From positions 1 through 64,000 of the forward strand of contig SUXE01000009.1 in assembly GCA_015061115.1 (NCBI GenBank): a stretch of 64,000 nt of DNA, given 5' to 3'. How positions within the stretch are numbered: the stretch's first letter is position 1; each line of letters opens with the position of its first letter. The position numbers and the translations under genes are program-made. This document shows, in pieces, positions 47,819 through 57,626 of the stretch. The stretch is from Bacteroidales bacterium (GTDB taxonomy: Bacteria; Bacteroidota; Bacteroidia; Bacteroidales; Paludibacteraceae). The notes under the pieces are model-generated. The model saw only the letters and a program-made list of their open reading frames with translations. It was not told the DNA's origin and ran no database searches.

Positions 47819-47862
47819 TAAAAAAAACGAAGCCTCCAAAAATTGAAAGCTCCGTTTTTTAT
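47819..47862 (-). terminator. Terminator of gldJ
   Basis: On the minus strand AAAACGGAGC pairs with GCTTCGTTTT (one G-T pair), loop about 15 bases, followed by a run of eight T. It lies about 20 bases past the gldJ stop. Confidence 0.75.
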
Positions 47863-47880
47863 TTTTTATAAACTTACTGT

Positions 47881-49452
47881 TTATCTGTTGTCATCCTCTG
47901 GACCTACCTTACTCATTGCACAACGGAAACCTAAGTCGCTACGAGACTTAGTCTGCTCAAGATAACGTCTCTGAGCTGGGCTCAACCAGTAAGAACGATC
48001 CTTCCAAGAACCACCCTTGTAAACACGAGTAGTGTTAGAGATGTTAGAAGTCAACTTAGATACAGCAGTACCAGCATCTGGATCATACAACTTCTTAGTT
48101 GCGATATCTGGATCAACAACTGCAGTCCACTGATTTCTGTCAAGAGCACTCTGGCCATCACCATCCTTGTAGTTTCTTACATCAAGGCGAGCGTACTTGT
48201 CAAGCTCAGTATCCTTATCAGCTGGAATTGCGAAGATCACACGACCAAGGCTATCGATCTGAGGAACCTTAGCTGAAGTACCATCCTCAAGAGTTGTCTC
48301 CTGCATGATAGGGCTTACATACTGGTTACCACGGAATGGGTTGTATTCCTGCTCATCATCTGATGTCAATACACGATATACATCAAGTACCCACTCGTTA
48401 ACGTTACCAGCCATGTTGTATAGACCGAACTCATTTGGCCAGAAGGCATCAACCGGAGATGTGATAGTAGCGTGGTCATTCAAGTTACCTCCGATACCCA
48501 TGTAGTCACCACGACCTCTTACGTAGTTAGCATACATCTGACCGCGGTTAGCTTTCTTGTCCTTACCTGGGTTACGCATCTGGTGACCATACCAAGGATA
48601 AATCTTCTTCTCCTCGTAGTTTTCCTCACCCTCTACAGAAAGGATTCCGTATGCAGCATACTCCCACTCTGCCTCGGTTGGGAGACGATACTTAGGAAGA
48701 AGGATACCGTCAGACATTGTAGTCTTTCTTGCGTTACCATATACGTCCTTCAATTGTTTCTTTCCGTCTGTTGGCTTGTAATCACTCTTCATCAAGTATT
48801 TGTCTGTGCTGAACACCTGATTCTGCGCGATATCATTAGCATCAGTATTTCCTCTCAATGCCTGGAAATCTGGATACTGGATTGTTCCTGCCTCAACCAT
48901 TCTTCTCTCGTTTACACGGTCAGAACGCCAAATACAGAAATCACTTGCCTGCTCCCACGACACACCTACAACTGGATAATAGTTATATGACACGTGAGTG
49001 AAGTAGTACTCCAAATATGGCTCATTGTAAGCCAACTCCTCACGCCAAACCAAAGTGTCAGGGCGAGCTCTCTCAATCAATTCTGGAGTATTGTGGAATA
49101 CATTTGACATCCAATACAAATACTCACGCCAGTTTACATTGGCAATCTCATATTTGTCCATGTAGAACGATGCTACAGTGACACGACGAGGAATGTTATT
49201 CCAATCTCCTAATACATCTTCAATCACACGACCCATTGTGAATGTACCACCCTGGATAAATGTCATACCAGTTGGGGTATCCTGTTCATAGCCGATGGTT
49301 ACCTGATAACCGCCGTTCTCTTTGTCGTTGTACTTCCATCCGGTTACGTTCGATTCCTGAGAATCTTTCAAGGACTTCTTACCACATGATGTAGTCAAAG
49401 CTCCTAAGATCAACATCGCTGTGACCGGCGTAAAAAGCTTTAAGTGTTTCAT
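47881..49452 (-). CDS. gldJ: GldJ-type lipoprotein of the T9SS/gliding apparatus
   Basis: A 523-residue lipoprotein (lipobox LTTSC, Cys23). The rest is a formylglycine-generating-enzyme (SUMF1) fold: FIQGGTFTMGRV, DWNNIPRRVTVASFYMDKYE, YYPVVGVSWEQASDFCIWR, RLPTEAEWEYAAYG, NVNEWVLDVYR, YKGGSWKDRSYWL, DLGFRCAM. GldJ and GldK are close relatives; the TGWKYNDKENGG start and DWNNIPRR stretch fit GldJ better. GldJ stabilises other T9SS and gliding parts at the outer membrane in Flavobacterium. No other T9SS machinery genes are in the window, but several T9SS cargo proteins are. It lies upstream of murF, with a terminator between. Confidence 0.8.
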   Translation of the reverse strand: MKHLKLFTPVTAMLILGALTTSCGKKSLKDSQESNVTGWKYNDKENGGYQVTIGYEQDTPTGMTFIQGGTFTMGRVIEDVLGDWNNIPRRVTVASFYMDKYEIANVNWREYLYWMSNVFHNTPELIERARPDTLVWREELAYNEPYLEYYFTHVSYNYYPVVGVSWEQASDFCIWRSDRVNERRMVEAGTIQYPDFQALRGNTDANDIAQNQVFSTDKYLMKSDYKPTDGKKQLKDVYGNARKTTMSDGILLPKYRLPTEAEWEYAAYGILSVEGEENYEEKKIYPWYGHQMRNPGKDKKANRGQMYANYVRGRGDYMGIGGNLNDHATITSPVDAFWPNEFGLYNMAGNVNEWVLDVYRVLTSDDEQEYNPFRGNQYVSPIMQETTLEDGTSAKVPQIDSLGRVIFAIPADKDTELDKYARLDVRNYKDGDGQSALDRNQWTAVVDPDIATKKLYDPDAGTAVSKLTSNISNTTRVYKGGSWKDRSYWLSPAQRRYLEQTKSRSDLGFRCAMSKVGPEDDNR

Positions 49453-49552
49453 AGTACCTTTCGAGTATAAGATAATTTACTAATTTTATTTCTAATTTAA
49501 TTTTTGACATACAAACTCCCCGCAACATCATTGCGTCCATCTGTATGGTTGG

Positions 49553-49582
49553 CAAAAATAGATAAACTTTGTTTCTTGCAAA
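49553..49582 (-). promoter_or_regulatory. Putative gldJ promoter
   Basis: Minus strand TTTG (49582-49579), an 18-base spacer, TATTTTTG (49560-49553). It predicts a leader of about 95 nt before the ATG at 49452. Confidence 0.5.
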
Positions 49583-49661
49583 ACACTTTTGTGATTTTAT
49601 TGCAAAAAAGTTGATAAATTTGATTAAAAATGGCTGTTTTTATGTTGGCAAACCACTTTTT

Positions 49662-51113
49662 TTATTTTTTCTGCTGTTTTCGTTTTATCAACTCTTCCTC
49701 CAAAATCTGATCCAAAGACTCTGTACTTATCTTCTTTGCTACAATTTTTCTCTCTTTGTCAAGCAAATAGACTCCTGGTGTTACCGTAGCGTCGTAGAAC
49801 TCCCAGAAATATGACTCTCTGTTTGGATCCCACACGTTCACCCAATCATGCAATTTATGCTTGTCCAAGAAATCTATCCACTCTTTCTTGTCAGTTTGTG
49901 TGTAGCAGCAGAACACCTCGAATCCTTTGTCCTTATACTTCACATAAACAGAGTCATGCAATACCGGTGTGATTTTCTTACAGTGTCCGCAACTTGGTTC
50001 AAAGAAATATACAAGCACAAACTCGTTCTTTCCATTCTCCGGACGCAAATCCTTCAACTGTATCTGAGTAGAATCGATTCCACGCATTCTCAAGTTCTTG
50101 GCTGTCATGCCAATCATATTGTAACGCACTTTCTTGCACTCTGCCTTCAAATCCTCTATCCATGAAGAATCTGCCCAATCAGCTTTTCCAGATAAGTAAT
50201 ACTTCTCTGCTATCTGATACCACATCTTGTCCATACCCATCTGGTTGCTCTTCAATCCGTAGTTCATCATCTTGCTAAGCATAGTCTGGTATGTCTCCTT
50301 ATTTCCCTCACTCTTCTGAATCAACACGTCTGCCGCAGCAAACAATGAATCTGGAATTGGGATCAATCTTGTCATATAATTGTCCACCTTTCCAGGGAAA
50401 TATGGAGTTCTCAACATTCGTGGATCTGACAAATTGATGTTGTCAAAGAAATGGTTCTTTGTAAACTGGTATCTTGCCATCGGTCTTGCTGTATCAGGCA
50501 ATTCCGCGAAATCTGGTACATCTACCTGTATTGTTCCTCTTACAAACTCAGAATAGAAAGTTCCCTTTGTAGTTTCTATTTCTTTCTTCTGGAAAGCCTC
50601 AACCTCATCTGAAAGTTTCTTCAATTTTGCTTCAAATGTCACGGAATCCATCTTTCCAGCCTTCTTACTTTCAACTATATCTTTACGTTCTTTATTCTTG
50701 TCTGACATGAATTTGACAAGTCTAGAGAAGTAAACTGACTCTTCTCCTTGTGTGACCACAGGATTCAAATCTGTAGTGTCTGCCTTCAGCTTGATATTCT
50801 GGTCTTTTCCTACCAACAAATCAAAGAATTTATCCTGCTTGAAGTAGACAATGTACATTCCTTCTTCCAATCTTTGCTTATCTTTCTCCTTTCTTTTGCT
50901 TCCGTCAAAAACAGCAACGCCTTTTCCATTGAATTGCGCTGTGTCCTTGGAATAAGTCTTTCCATTGTAATAGAATGCCAAAAACACTTTTGACGTGTCT
51001 TTGATATCCGTCATCTTGACCTCAATACGATATGGCGCATCTTTAGCTGCAGGAGCAGCAAACGAAACAAATGCACATATCAACGCCAAAAACGAAAAAA
51101 ATTTTCTTTTCAT
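49662..51113 (-). CDS. Periplasmic thioredoxin-like protein (TlpA/DUF4369-type)
   Basis: A 483-residue exported protein with a signal peptide (FLALICAFVSFAAPAAKD). A DUF4369-like beta domain (about 25-125) and a helical DUF5106-like middle (about 130-320) precede a thioredoxin fold whose active site is EPSCGHCKK, with the cis-proline region TVTPGVYLLD. Such proteins are common in Bacteroidales, where they probably act in periplasmic disulfide reduction or redox maturation. It ends in a lysine/glutamine-rich tail. Confidence 0.87.
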   Translation of the reverse strand: MKRKFFSFLALICAFVSFAAPAAKDAPYRIEVKMTDIKDTSKVFLAFYYNGKTYSKDTAQFNGKGVAVFDGSKRKEKDKQRLEEGMYIVYFKQDKFFDLLVGKDQNIKLKADTTDLNPVVTQGEESVYFSRLVKFMSDKNKERKDIVESKKAGKMDSVTFEAKLKKLSDEVEAFQKKEIETTKGTFYSEFVRGTIQVDVPDFAELPDTARPMARYQFTKNHFFDNINLSDPRMLRTPYFPGKVDNYMTRLIPIPDSLFAAADVLIQKSEGNKETYQTMLSKMMNYGLKSNQMGMDKMWYQIAEKYYLSGKADWADSSWIEDLKAECKKVRYNMIGMTAKNLRMRGIDSTQIQLKDLRPENGKNEFVLVYFFEPSCGHCKKITPVLHDSVYVKYKDKGFEVFCCYTQTDKKEWIDFLDKHKLHDWVNVWDPNRESYFWEFYDATVTPGVYLLDKERKIVAKKISTESLDQILEEELIKRKQQKK

Positions 51114-51158
51114 ATCTATTTCTTTTCTTGTCTTTCTTTGTTATTTCCGGCAAATGTA

Positions 51159-52910
51159 CTAAATAAAGTTTTTAGTTTGTACTTCAAGCCAAGCATTTTC
51201 TTCAACATTCAAAAAATTTCTTAATTTTTCTCTGACTATATTATGATAGCCATTAAGCCAATCTTTCTCATCAGAAGTCAACATCGATGATTCTATCAAT
51301 CTGCGGTCATAAGGACATAATGTCAACGTTTCAAATTGCATAAACTCTCCAAATTCAGTAGTTTCTGCTTTCCTTACAGCTAACATGTTCTCTATGCGTA
51401 TTCCCCATTTTCCTGTACGGTAAAGTCCAGGTTCATCAGTTATGAACATTCCTTCTTTCAATTCATAATCCACACTTTTTTTACTCATTGATTGCGGTCC
51501 TTCATGAACGCCAAGGAAATGTCCTACTCCATGTCCCGTACCGTGTCCATAGTTCAAACCTGCCTGCCACAAATATTGGCGAGCAAGTGCATCAATCTGA
51601 AAACCAACTGTTTTGGCAGGAAATTTCTGCATCTGGATGGCTATATGACCTTTCAATACCAAAGTATAATCTCGTTTCTGTTCCGCCGACGGTGCATCAG
51701 TCAACGACACTGTTCTTGTGATATCTGTAGTGCCACCAAGATAATTTCCACCCGTATCGATCAAAATGATGTTGTCTGGAGTCAATTTGTAATCACTTCC
51801 CTTCTTTGCGGAATAATGGACAATGGCTCCGTGATCCGCAAATCCAGCTATTGTGTCAAAACTTTCACAGATGTATTCCGACGAATGTTTTCTCAACTCC
51901 GCAATCTTATCTGCCACATCAGTCTCACGTAATCCATTGTTGCGGTTTTTCTCCAACCACATCAATAGTCTGACAAGAGCCACACCGTCATCGACCATGA
52001 TTTTTCTCTCACATTCCAACTGCGTCTGATTCTTTACCGACTTCAAATCCTCTATGAATTTTTCCTTCGACGGAATCTTTTTCTTCAGAAGTTGCGACGT
52101 TGCGACGTTGCATTTCGCATTTTCCAATAAGACGGGAGTGTTGTCATAATTATCAGATAAATAGCGTGCGAATAGCGAATATTGAGTTACAAATATATCA
52201 TTCGCACATAAGTGTTTTTCAACTTCATCTATCATCTTATCTGTATCAACAAACAAAGTTGAACGATTCTTTTCTATTAATAAATATGAGTAAAAGATTG
52301 GAGTGCAGAGAGAATCAGCCCCACGAAGATTAGTCACCCACGCCACTTCATCAAGCGTAGAGACGAGCATCGCATCTGCATCCTGTGACAAGAAATACTG
52401 TCGGCATTTATCTATTTTTGATTTTACAGACTCTCCTGCATATTCTTCAGAATGTATGAAGAGTTTTGCATCCGACATCTTCGGCTGCTGACCAAACCAT
52501 AACGATCCATACAGTTTTTCGTCGTAAACTACCTTCAGTCCGGCATTTTTATATTCCGTCTCCTCAGAAAGAGACGTCGTCCATGGATTAAGAGCGACAG
52601 TATCTTCTGAATCCAAAACAGAAGAGAGGAAACTTGGGATCGTCAACCCACTCTCTTGCTTGACCATACGGATTCCAGACGGTTTCAACTGTTCCGTCGC
52701 CTGAAGATAATATCTTGAATCAGTCCAAAGAGCCGCATCATTCTTAGTCACCACAAGAGTGCCGTTTGAACCGTCGAAACCACTCAAAAAAGAACGTAGG
52801 CAAAAACAATCCGCAGGGTATTCACTAAAATGAGGATCGCTGTCTCCGACAACAATGGCATCAACACCAGCATTTGCCATTAACTCACGAATTTTTCCAA
52901 TTTCAATCAT
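51159..52910 (-). CDS. Aminopeptidase P-type M24 metallopeptidase
   Basis: A 583-residue cytoplasmic enzyme. I start it at ATG 52910 (MIEIGKIRELMANAGVDA); an in-frame extension to 53021 would add a hydrophobic stretch across the divergent promoter region and overlap topA. There are two creatinase-like N-terminal domains, then the M24 pita-bread domain with metal ligands in DTGGNYLGGTTDITRT, GTGHGVGHFLGVHEG, DEPGLY and GIRIENML. It removes N-terminal residues before proline. Three-domain forms of this length are known in bacteria and eukaryotes. Confidence 0.92.
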   Translation of the reverse strand: MIEIGKIRELMANAGVDAIVVGDSDPHFSEYPADCFCLRSFLSGFDGSNGTLVVTKNDAALWTDSRYYLQATEQLKPSGIRMVKQESGLTIPSFLSSVLDSEDTVALNPWTTSLSEETEYKNAGLKVVYDEKLYGSLWFGQQPKMSDAKLFIHSEEYAGESVKSKIDKCRQYFLSQDADAMLVSTLDEVAWVTNLRGADSLCTPIFYSYLLIEKNRSTLFVDTDKMIDEVEKHLCANDIFVTQYSLFARYLSDNYDNTPVLLENAKCNVATSQLLKKKIPSKEKFIEDLKSVKNQTQLECERKIMVDDGVALVRLLMWLEKNRNNGLRETDVADKIAELRKHSSEYICESFDTIAGFADHGAIVHYSAKKGSDYKLTPDNIILIDTGGNYLGGTTDITRTVSLTDAPSAEQKRDYTLVLKGHIAIQMQKFPAKTVGFQIDALARQYLWQAGLNYGHGTGHGVGHFLGVHEGPQSMSKKSVDYELKEGMFITDEPGLYRTGKWGIRIENMLAVRKAETTEFGEFMQFETLTLCPYDRRLIESSMLTSDEKDWLNGYHNIVREKLRNFLNVEENAWLEVQTKNFI

Positions 52911-53015
52911 ATCAATCCACAACTTTTCAAAAATTATCTCAAAGAAAACGCAAAAATATGAGTATATGAAAGATTTTTTATTTTTCTTTGCAAAAAAGAT
53001 TTTAGGTACGATAAA

Positions 53016-55418
53016 ATGCACAAGAACTTAGTCATAGTCGAGTCTCCGGCAAAAGCGAAGACAATTGGTAAATTTTTAGGGAAGGATTTCGTGGTAAAAT
53101 CGAGCTACGGACACATCCGAGACCTTAAAAAGAGTGGCATGTCCATCAACTTGGACAACAACTACGAACCCATATATGAAATTCCCGACGACAAGAAGGA
53201 GCTTGTCGATGATTTGATCAAGGAGGCAAAAGACGCAGAAATCGTTTGGCTTGCATCCGATGAGGACCGCGAGGGAGAGGCTATTGCTTGGCATCTGTTC
53301 AATGTGTTGAAACTGAAGAAGGAGAACACTCGTCGTATCGTATTTCATGAAATCACAAAAACCGCGATTCTTCACGCGATTGAAAACCCACGTGACATTG
53401 ATGACAATCTAGTCTCAGCCCAGCAGGCTAGACGTGTATTGGACAGAATCGTAGGTTTCGAACTTTCTCCAGTACTTTGGAAGAAAGTACGTCCATCCTT
53501 GTCTGCAGGACGTGTGCAGTCGGTAACAGTGCGTCTTATCGTAGACAGAGAAAAGGAGATTCAAAACTTCGTCAGCGAATCTTCATTCAGAATACAAGCC
53601 ATCTTCACTGTCGTAGACAGCAAAGGAAAGGCATCAACTCTAAAAGCTGAACTTCCACAGAGAATCAAGACAGAAGCGGAAGCAAGAGCATTCTTGGAAA
53701 AATGCAAGAACGCAGAGTTCAAAGTTTCCGACATCAGTGTGAAGCCAATCAAGAGAGGTCCAGCCGCTCCTTTCATCACTTCTACACTACAGCAGGAGGC
53801 AGCACGTAAACTTGGATTCTCAGTCAACATGACAATGTCGCTTGCACAACAGTTGTATGAGGCAGGACAGATTACATATATGCGTACCGATTCAGTAAAT
53901 CTTTCCGATCTTGCCATCAACACTGCGAAAAAAGTCATCAGCGAGTCAATGGGCGAAAAATACTCTCAGCCACGCCGTTTCACTGCAAAAGCAAAAGGAG
54001 CTCAGGAAGCTCACGAAGCAATCCGTCCTACATATATAGAGAATCAGACAATTGAAGGCAACAGCAACCTTCAGAAGCTTTACGATCTTGTATGGAAGCG
54101 TACAATCGCGTCGCAGATGGCAGACGCTGAGATCGAAAGAACAACAGTGACTATTGATTGTGGCGACGACACATATAAGTTCATCGCAGACGGTGAGGTT
54201 GTCAAATTTGACGGTTTCCTGAAAGTTTATCAGGAAAGCAAGGAGAACAACGAAGACAGCAACACTTCTGTCCTTCCTCCACTCAACAAGGGAATGATAC
54301 TTTCACAACCTAAAGAGATCGATGCGACAGAACGTTTCACTCAGCATCCTCCACGCTACAGTGAGGCTTCTCTTGTACATAAGCTTGAGGAACTTGGTAT
54401 CGGACGTCCATCTACATACGCACCTACAATCTCCACAATCCAGAATAAGGAGTATGCAGAGAAGCGTGATCTGGAAGGAAAGAAACGCAACTACCAAACT
54501 TTGGTGCTTAAAGACAATCAGATAACAGAGACAACAGAGACAGAAACTTACGGTGCAGACAGAAAAAAGCTTGTGCCTACAGACACAGCGATCGTTGTGA
54601 ATGAGTTTTTGACAGAATACTTCCCAGACATCCTTGACTACAACTTCACAGCGAAGATTGAAAACAAGTTTGATGACGTTGCAGAAGGAAACATGAAGTG
54701 GGAGGATATGATCGACGACTTCTACCACAATTTTCATCCATTAGTGGAAGACGCATCCCAGATCAGCGAAAGAAAGAACGGAATGCGCAAACTTGGTGTT
54801 GATCCAGCAAGTGGCAAAGAGGTGTTTGTGAAGATCGCCCGTTTCGGAGCCATAGCTCAGATTGGAGCGACGGAAGATGAGGAGAAACCACGTTTCGCAT
54901 CACTACGCAAAAACCAGCATCTTGAGACTATCACTTTGGAAGAGGCTCTCGACCTGTTCAAACTTCCTCGTACAGTCGGCACTTACGAGGGTACTGATTT
55001 GGTGGTGGCAGTCGGAAGATTCGGTCCATACATCAAGCACAACAATCAGGCATACTCTCTTGCCAAGACATATGATCCACTTACAGTGACAAACGAAGAC
55101 TGCATCAAGATCATTGAAGCAAAACGAGAGGAGCAAAAGAACAAGGTGATCAACAAGTTTGACGACAACGGAGTAGAAATAGAAGTCCTCAACGGAAGAT
55201 TCGGACCGTACATCGCAAAAGATGGCGTCAACTACAAGATTGCCAAAGGAACCGATGCAAAAGGGTTGACATTAGACGATTGCCGCAAAATAATAGCAGA
55301 GCAGGCAGACAAAGCTCCAGCTAAAAAAGCGAAAGCGACTAAGGCCACGAAGACGGCAGCGGCTACGAAAAAACCGGCTACGAAAAAGGCAAGCACAAAG
55401 AAAAGTGCTGAAGAATAA
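53016..55418 (+). CDS. topA: DNA topoisomerase I
   Basis: An 800-residue type IA topoisomerase that relaxes negative supercoils. The TOPRIM domain (LVIVESPAKAKTIGKFLG, DEDREGEAIAWH), the catalytic Tyr in ITYMRTDSVNLS, and RVQSVTVRLI are clear. Zinc fingers are replaced by C-terminal NGRFGPYI-type repeats (about 610-760), followed by a lysine/alanine/threonine-rich tail of about 35 residues (PAKKAKATKATKT) like eukaryotic histone H1 tails, probably for nonspecific DNA binding. It is transcribed divergently from the M24 peptidase gene. Confidence 0.97.
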   Translation: MHKNLVIVESPAKAKTIGKFLGKDFVVKSSYGHIRDLKKSGMSINLDNNYEPIYEIPDDKKELVDDLIKEAKDAEIVWLASDEDREGEAIAWHLFNVLKLKKENTRRIVFHEITKTAILHAIENPRDIDDNLVSAQQARRVLDRIVGFELSPVLWKKVRPSLSAGRVQSVTVRLIVDREKEIQNFVSESSFRIQAIFTVVDSKGKASTLKAELPQRIKTEAEARAFLEKCKNAEFKVSDISVKPIKRGPAAPFITSTLQQEAARKLGFSVNMTMSLAQQLYEAGQITYMRTDSVNLSDLAINTAKKVISESMGEKYSQPRRFTAKAKGAQEAHEAIRPTYIENQTIEGNSNLQKLYDLVWKRTIASQMADAEIERTTVTIDCGDDTYKFIADGEVVKFDGFLKVYQESKENNEDSNTSVLPPLNKGMILSQPKEIDATERFTQHPPRYSEASLVHKLEELGIGRPSTYAPTISTIQNKEYAEKRDLEGKKRNYQTLVLKDNQITETTETETYGADRKKLVPTDTAIVVNEFLTEYFPDILDYNFTAKIENKFDDVAEGNMKWEDMIDDFYHNFHPLVEDASQISERKNGMRKLGVDPASGKEVFVKIARFGAIAQIGATEDEEKPRFASLRKNQHLETITLEEALDLFKLPRTVGTYEGTDLVVAVGRFGPYIKHNNQAYSLAKTYDPLTVTNEDCIKIIEAKREEQKNKVINKFDDNGVEIEVLNGRFGPYIAKDGVNYKIAKGTDAKGLTLDDCRKIIAEQADKAPAKKAKATKATKTAAATKKPATKKASTKKSAEE

Positions 55419-55435
55419 AAAACAACAATATAATT

Positions 55436-55472
55436 CAGTATCGGCGAGTACCGTCGATACTGATTTGATTTT
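55436..55472 (+). terminator. Probable topA terminator
   Basis: Arms CAGTATCG (55436-55443) and CGATACTG (55455-55462) with an 11-base loop, followed by ATTTGATTTT. Moderate T run. Confidence 0.6.
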
Positions 55473-55501
55473 ATAATTTGACATTTTACAGACTTAAAAA
55501 T

Positions 55502-56077
55502 ATGGCAAATACAATGATTCCTGCTTGCGTGCAAGACGAAAGAAACAGCAAAGTGCTACGCATTGGGTTCGTGACAGAAGAGACAATTTCCAAGATGGAG
55601 AATTCCAAAATTGTCATGCTTCACAATCCAGCTACAGGTTCTGATGAGAATGTGCTTGCAGGAGAATACAACGACACTATGGAAGTGGCTGAGATCCAAA
55701 AATCGGCATCTGGCGACAGTGTGCTTATCCAGGCTCTTCCAAAGGGTTCAACTACAGGAGCGAACCAATTCCTTGGTTCAAAGAACGTGAAAGATCTTGC
55801 TTTCCTGACTGAACTTCAGGACTTCATCGAGAAACGTCACGCAGAGATGCCAGAAGACTCATACACAACAAAGCTTTTCAAAGGTGGAGCCGCCAAGATG
55901 TGTAAGAAGGTAGGAGAAGAGACTATCGAAGCCATCGTAGAGGCTATGAACGGCACAAACGACCAGTTCATCTACGAGTGTTCAGACATGATCTACCATC
56001 TTATCGTGCTGCTTACAAGCAAAGGCATCAGAATCGAGGATCTTGCTAGAGAGTTAAAAGCAAGACACAAAGGATAA
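55502..56077 (+). CDS. hisE: Phosphoribosyl-ATP pyrophosphatase with decayed HisI half
   Basis: A 191-residue protein from ATG 55502; the frame extends to a TTG at 55478, which I judge unused. The C-terminal half (about 95-191) is a good HisE: FLTELQDFIEKRHAEMPEDSYTTKLF, KKVGEETIEAIVEAM, CSDMIYHLIVLL. The N-terminal half aligns in position and opening (MIPACVQDERNSKVLRIGF, like MIPAIVQD...VLMLGFMN) with HisI, but lacks the Asp/Cys/His metal-binding residues expected near DCDxD and the Cys-His pairs. So PRA-cyclohydrolase activity is unlikely, while PRA-PP hydrolysis, the second step of histidine synthesis, is likely. No other his gene is nearby. Confidence 0.85.
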   Translation: MANTMIPACVQDERNSKVLRIGFVTEETISKMENSKIVMLHNPATGSDENVLAGEYNDTMEVAEIQKSASGDSVLIQALPKGSTTGANQFLGSKNVKDLAFLTELQDFIEKRHAEMPEDSYTTKLFKGGAAKMCKKVGEETIEAIVEAMNGTNDQFIYECSDMIYHLIVLLTSKGIRIEDLARELKARHKG

Positions 56078-56106
56078 TGCGGAATTTATAATACTAAATG
56101 CATAGT

Positions 56107-56171
56107 TGGAGATTGCAAAGGGAAATTCTCCCTTGCATCCTCCATTTCCGTCAGCTCTGAATGGCAAACGG
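56107..56171. repeat. Two-hairpin intergenic element, copy 1 (diverged)
   Basis: Hairpin 1: imperfect long stem between 56107 and 56144 with core GGGA-AATTC-TCCC. Hairpin 2: CCGT (56148-56151), 2-base internal loop, GC, 8-base loop, GC, 2-base internal loop, ACGG (56168-56171). The overall plan matches the copies at 57627 and 61614 though the sequence is diverged. It lies between hisE and dacB. Confidence 0.5.
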
Positions 56172-56202
56172 ATTAATATTTTAGCGACTAACATATATCG
56201 AT

Positions 56203-57615
56203 ATGAAAAAACTATTACTTATCATATTCTCCCTAATAAGCATAATCACAAACGCACAAGATCTTCATCCGGCAGTAAAAGAATTCGTGGATGCTCCTGG
56301 ACTTCAAAATGCAGGTGTGGGAATACTGATCAAGGATGTGGAGACGGAAGAGATTGTCGCTGAATACCGTAGGAACACTAACCTCATCCCCGCGTCTATA
56401 ACCAAACTTATCACCACTGCCACAGCTTTGGAAGTCTTCTCTGACACTTTCAAATTTGAGACCAAAGTGGTGATGGAGGGACATCTTTCAAAAGACTCGA
56501 CTTTGCATGGCAACATTTATGTTGTCGGAGGCGGAGATCCGTCGATCGCATCCAAATACAACAAACTGCCAAATGATTTCTTCTCAAACGCAGCGAACGC
56601 TGTCCGTACAGCCGGCATCAAGAAAGTAGACGGTGCGGTGATCGGAGACGCAAGTCTTTACGCACAATGTGCACAGATGCCGATATGGCTTGTGGAAGAC
56701 ATCGGCACATACTACGCGCCAACTCCGTCAGCCATCTGTGCCTACGACAATATGATCCGCATCTACGTCAACAATTCTGCCGATGATTCAATAGCAAGAG
56801 TGGTGAATACAGTGCCAAAAACAAACCTTCTTGACGTAAAAATCATCAATAAGGACACCCCATACAGAATAATGTCGACAGACTTTTCTTGGAATAAAAC
56901 CATTGAAGGTCCGTTTGCAGTGGGCAAAGTGCAGGAAATACAGTCGGAAAACCCAGAACCGGCACTATTCGTGGCAGATGTGATAGAACAACAATTGAAG
57001 GATTCCGGAGTAGCGTTCACTAAAAATGCGTCGACAACAAGAATAGATCAGTTCATGAAATCAGATTCATGCAAACTTCTATACACTCACTACTCTGCCC
57101 CATTATCAGAGATTTGTCGCGCGACGAACTACAACAGCATCAACCTGTATGCGGAAAACATATTCCTTCACTTAGGTTTACGCAACAGCTACACATCATC
57201 GTATCCTAAATCCATTTCATCATCGTTCGGATGGTGGAACGCGCATGGAGTGAATGCGAAAGGAGTGTACCAGGTGGATGGTTCGGGACTGAGCATGAAG
57301 AATGCCATCAATCCGAATTTCTTTGTTGACATGCTCATCTACATGAAGAAGAAGAGCAAGTTTTTCCCTGCTTTCTACGCATCATTGCCGACATGTGGAG
57401 TGAATGGCACAGTGAAGAGTTTTCTTGCCAACACACCGCTTAAAGGCAAAGCACACTTCAAAAGCGGAAGTATGGAGCGTGTGCAGAATTATGCAGGATA
57501 TGTGGAGCATAACGGCAAGACTTACGCAGTCTGTCTGATGGTGAACAATTTCTCATGTCCACGTGGAGATTTACGTGTGAAGATGGGAAACATGCTGAAA
57601 GAGATTTTCAAATAA
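56203..57615 (+). CDS. dacB: D-alanyl-D-alanine carboxypeptidase/endopeptidase, PBP4 (S13)
   Basis: A 470-residue periplasmic enzyme with a signal peptide (LLLIIFSLISIITNAQ). Catalytic SxxK is PASITKLIT (Ser65, Lys68). The SxN motif lies in NYNSINLYAE and the KTG-type motif is HFKSGSMER. These are hallmarks of family S13, which trims or cleaves peptidoglycan peptides. The length is typical. Two-hairpin intergenic elements flank it on both sides. Confidence 0.94.
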   Translation: MKKLLLIIFSLISIITNAQDLHPAVKEFVDAPGLQNAGVGILIKDVETEEIVAEYRRNTNLIPASITKLITTATALEVFSDTFKFETKVVMEGHLSKDSTLHGNIYVVGGGDPSIASKYNKLPNDFFSNAANAVRTAGIKKVDGAVIGDASLYAQCAQMPIWLVEDIGTYYAPTPSAICAYDNMIRIYVNNSADDSIARVVNTVPKTNLLDVKIINKDTPYRIMSTDFSWNKTIEGPFAVGKVQEIQSENPEPALFVADVIEQQLKDSGVAFTKNASTTRIDQFMKSDSCKLLYTHYSAPLSEICRATNYNSINLYAENIFLHLGLRNSYTSSYPKSISSSFGWWNAHGVNAKGVYQVDGSGLSMKNAINPNFFVDMLIYMKKKSKFFPAFYASLPTCGVNGTVKSFLANTPLKGKAHFKSGSMERVQNYAGYVEHNGKTYAVCLMVNNFSCPRGDLRVKMGNMLKEIFK

Positions 57616-57626
57616 CCTATTGTAGA

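Noticed and set aside
52911-53021. N-terminal extension of the M24 peptidase
   Set aside because: It overlaps topA's start and the divergent promoter space, and aminopeptidase P does not begin with such a hydrophobic stretch.
55478-55501. TTG start for hisE
   Set aside because: HisI-like homology begins right after the ATG at 55502.
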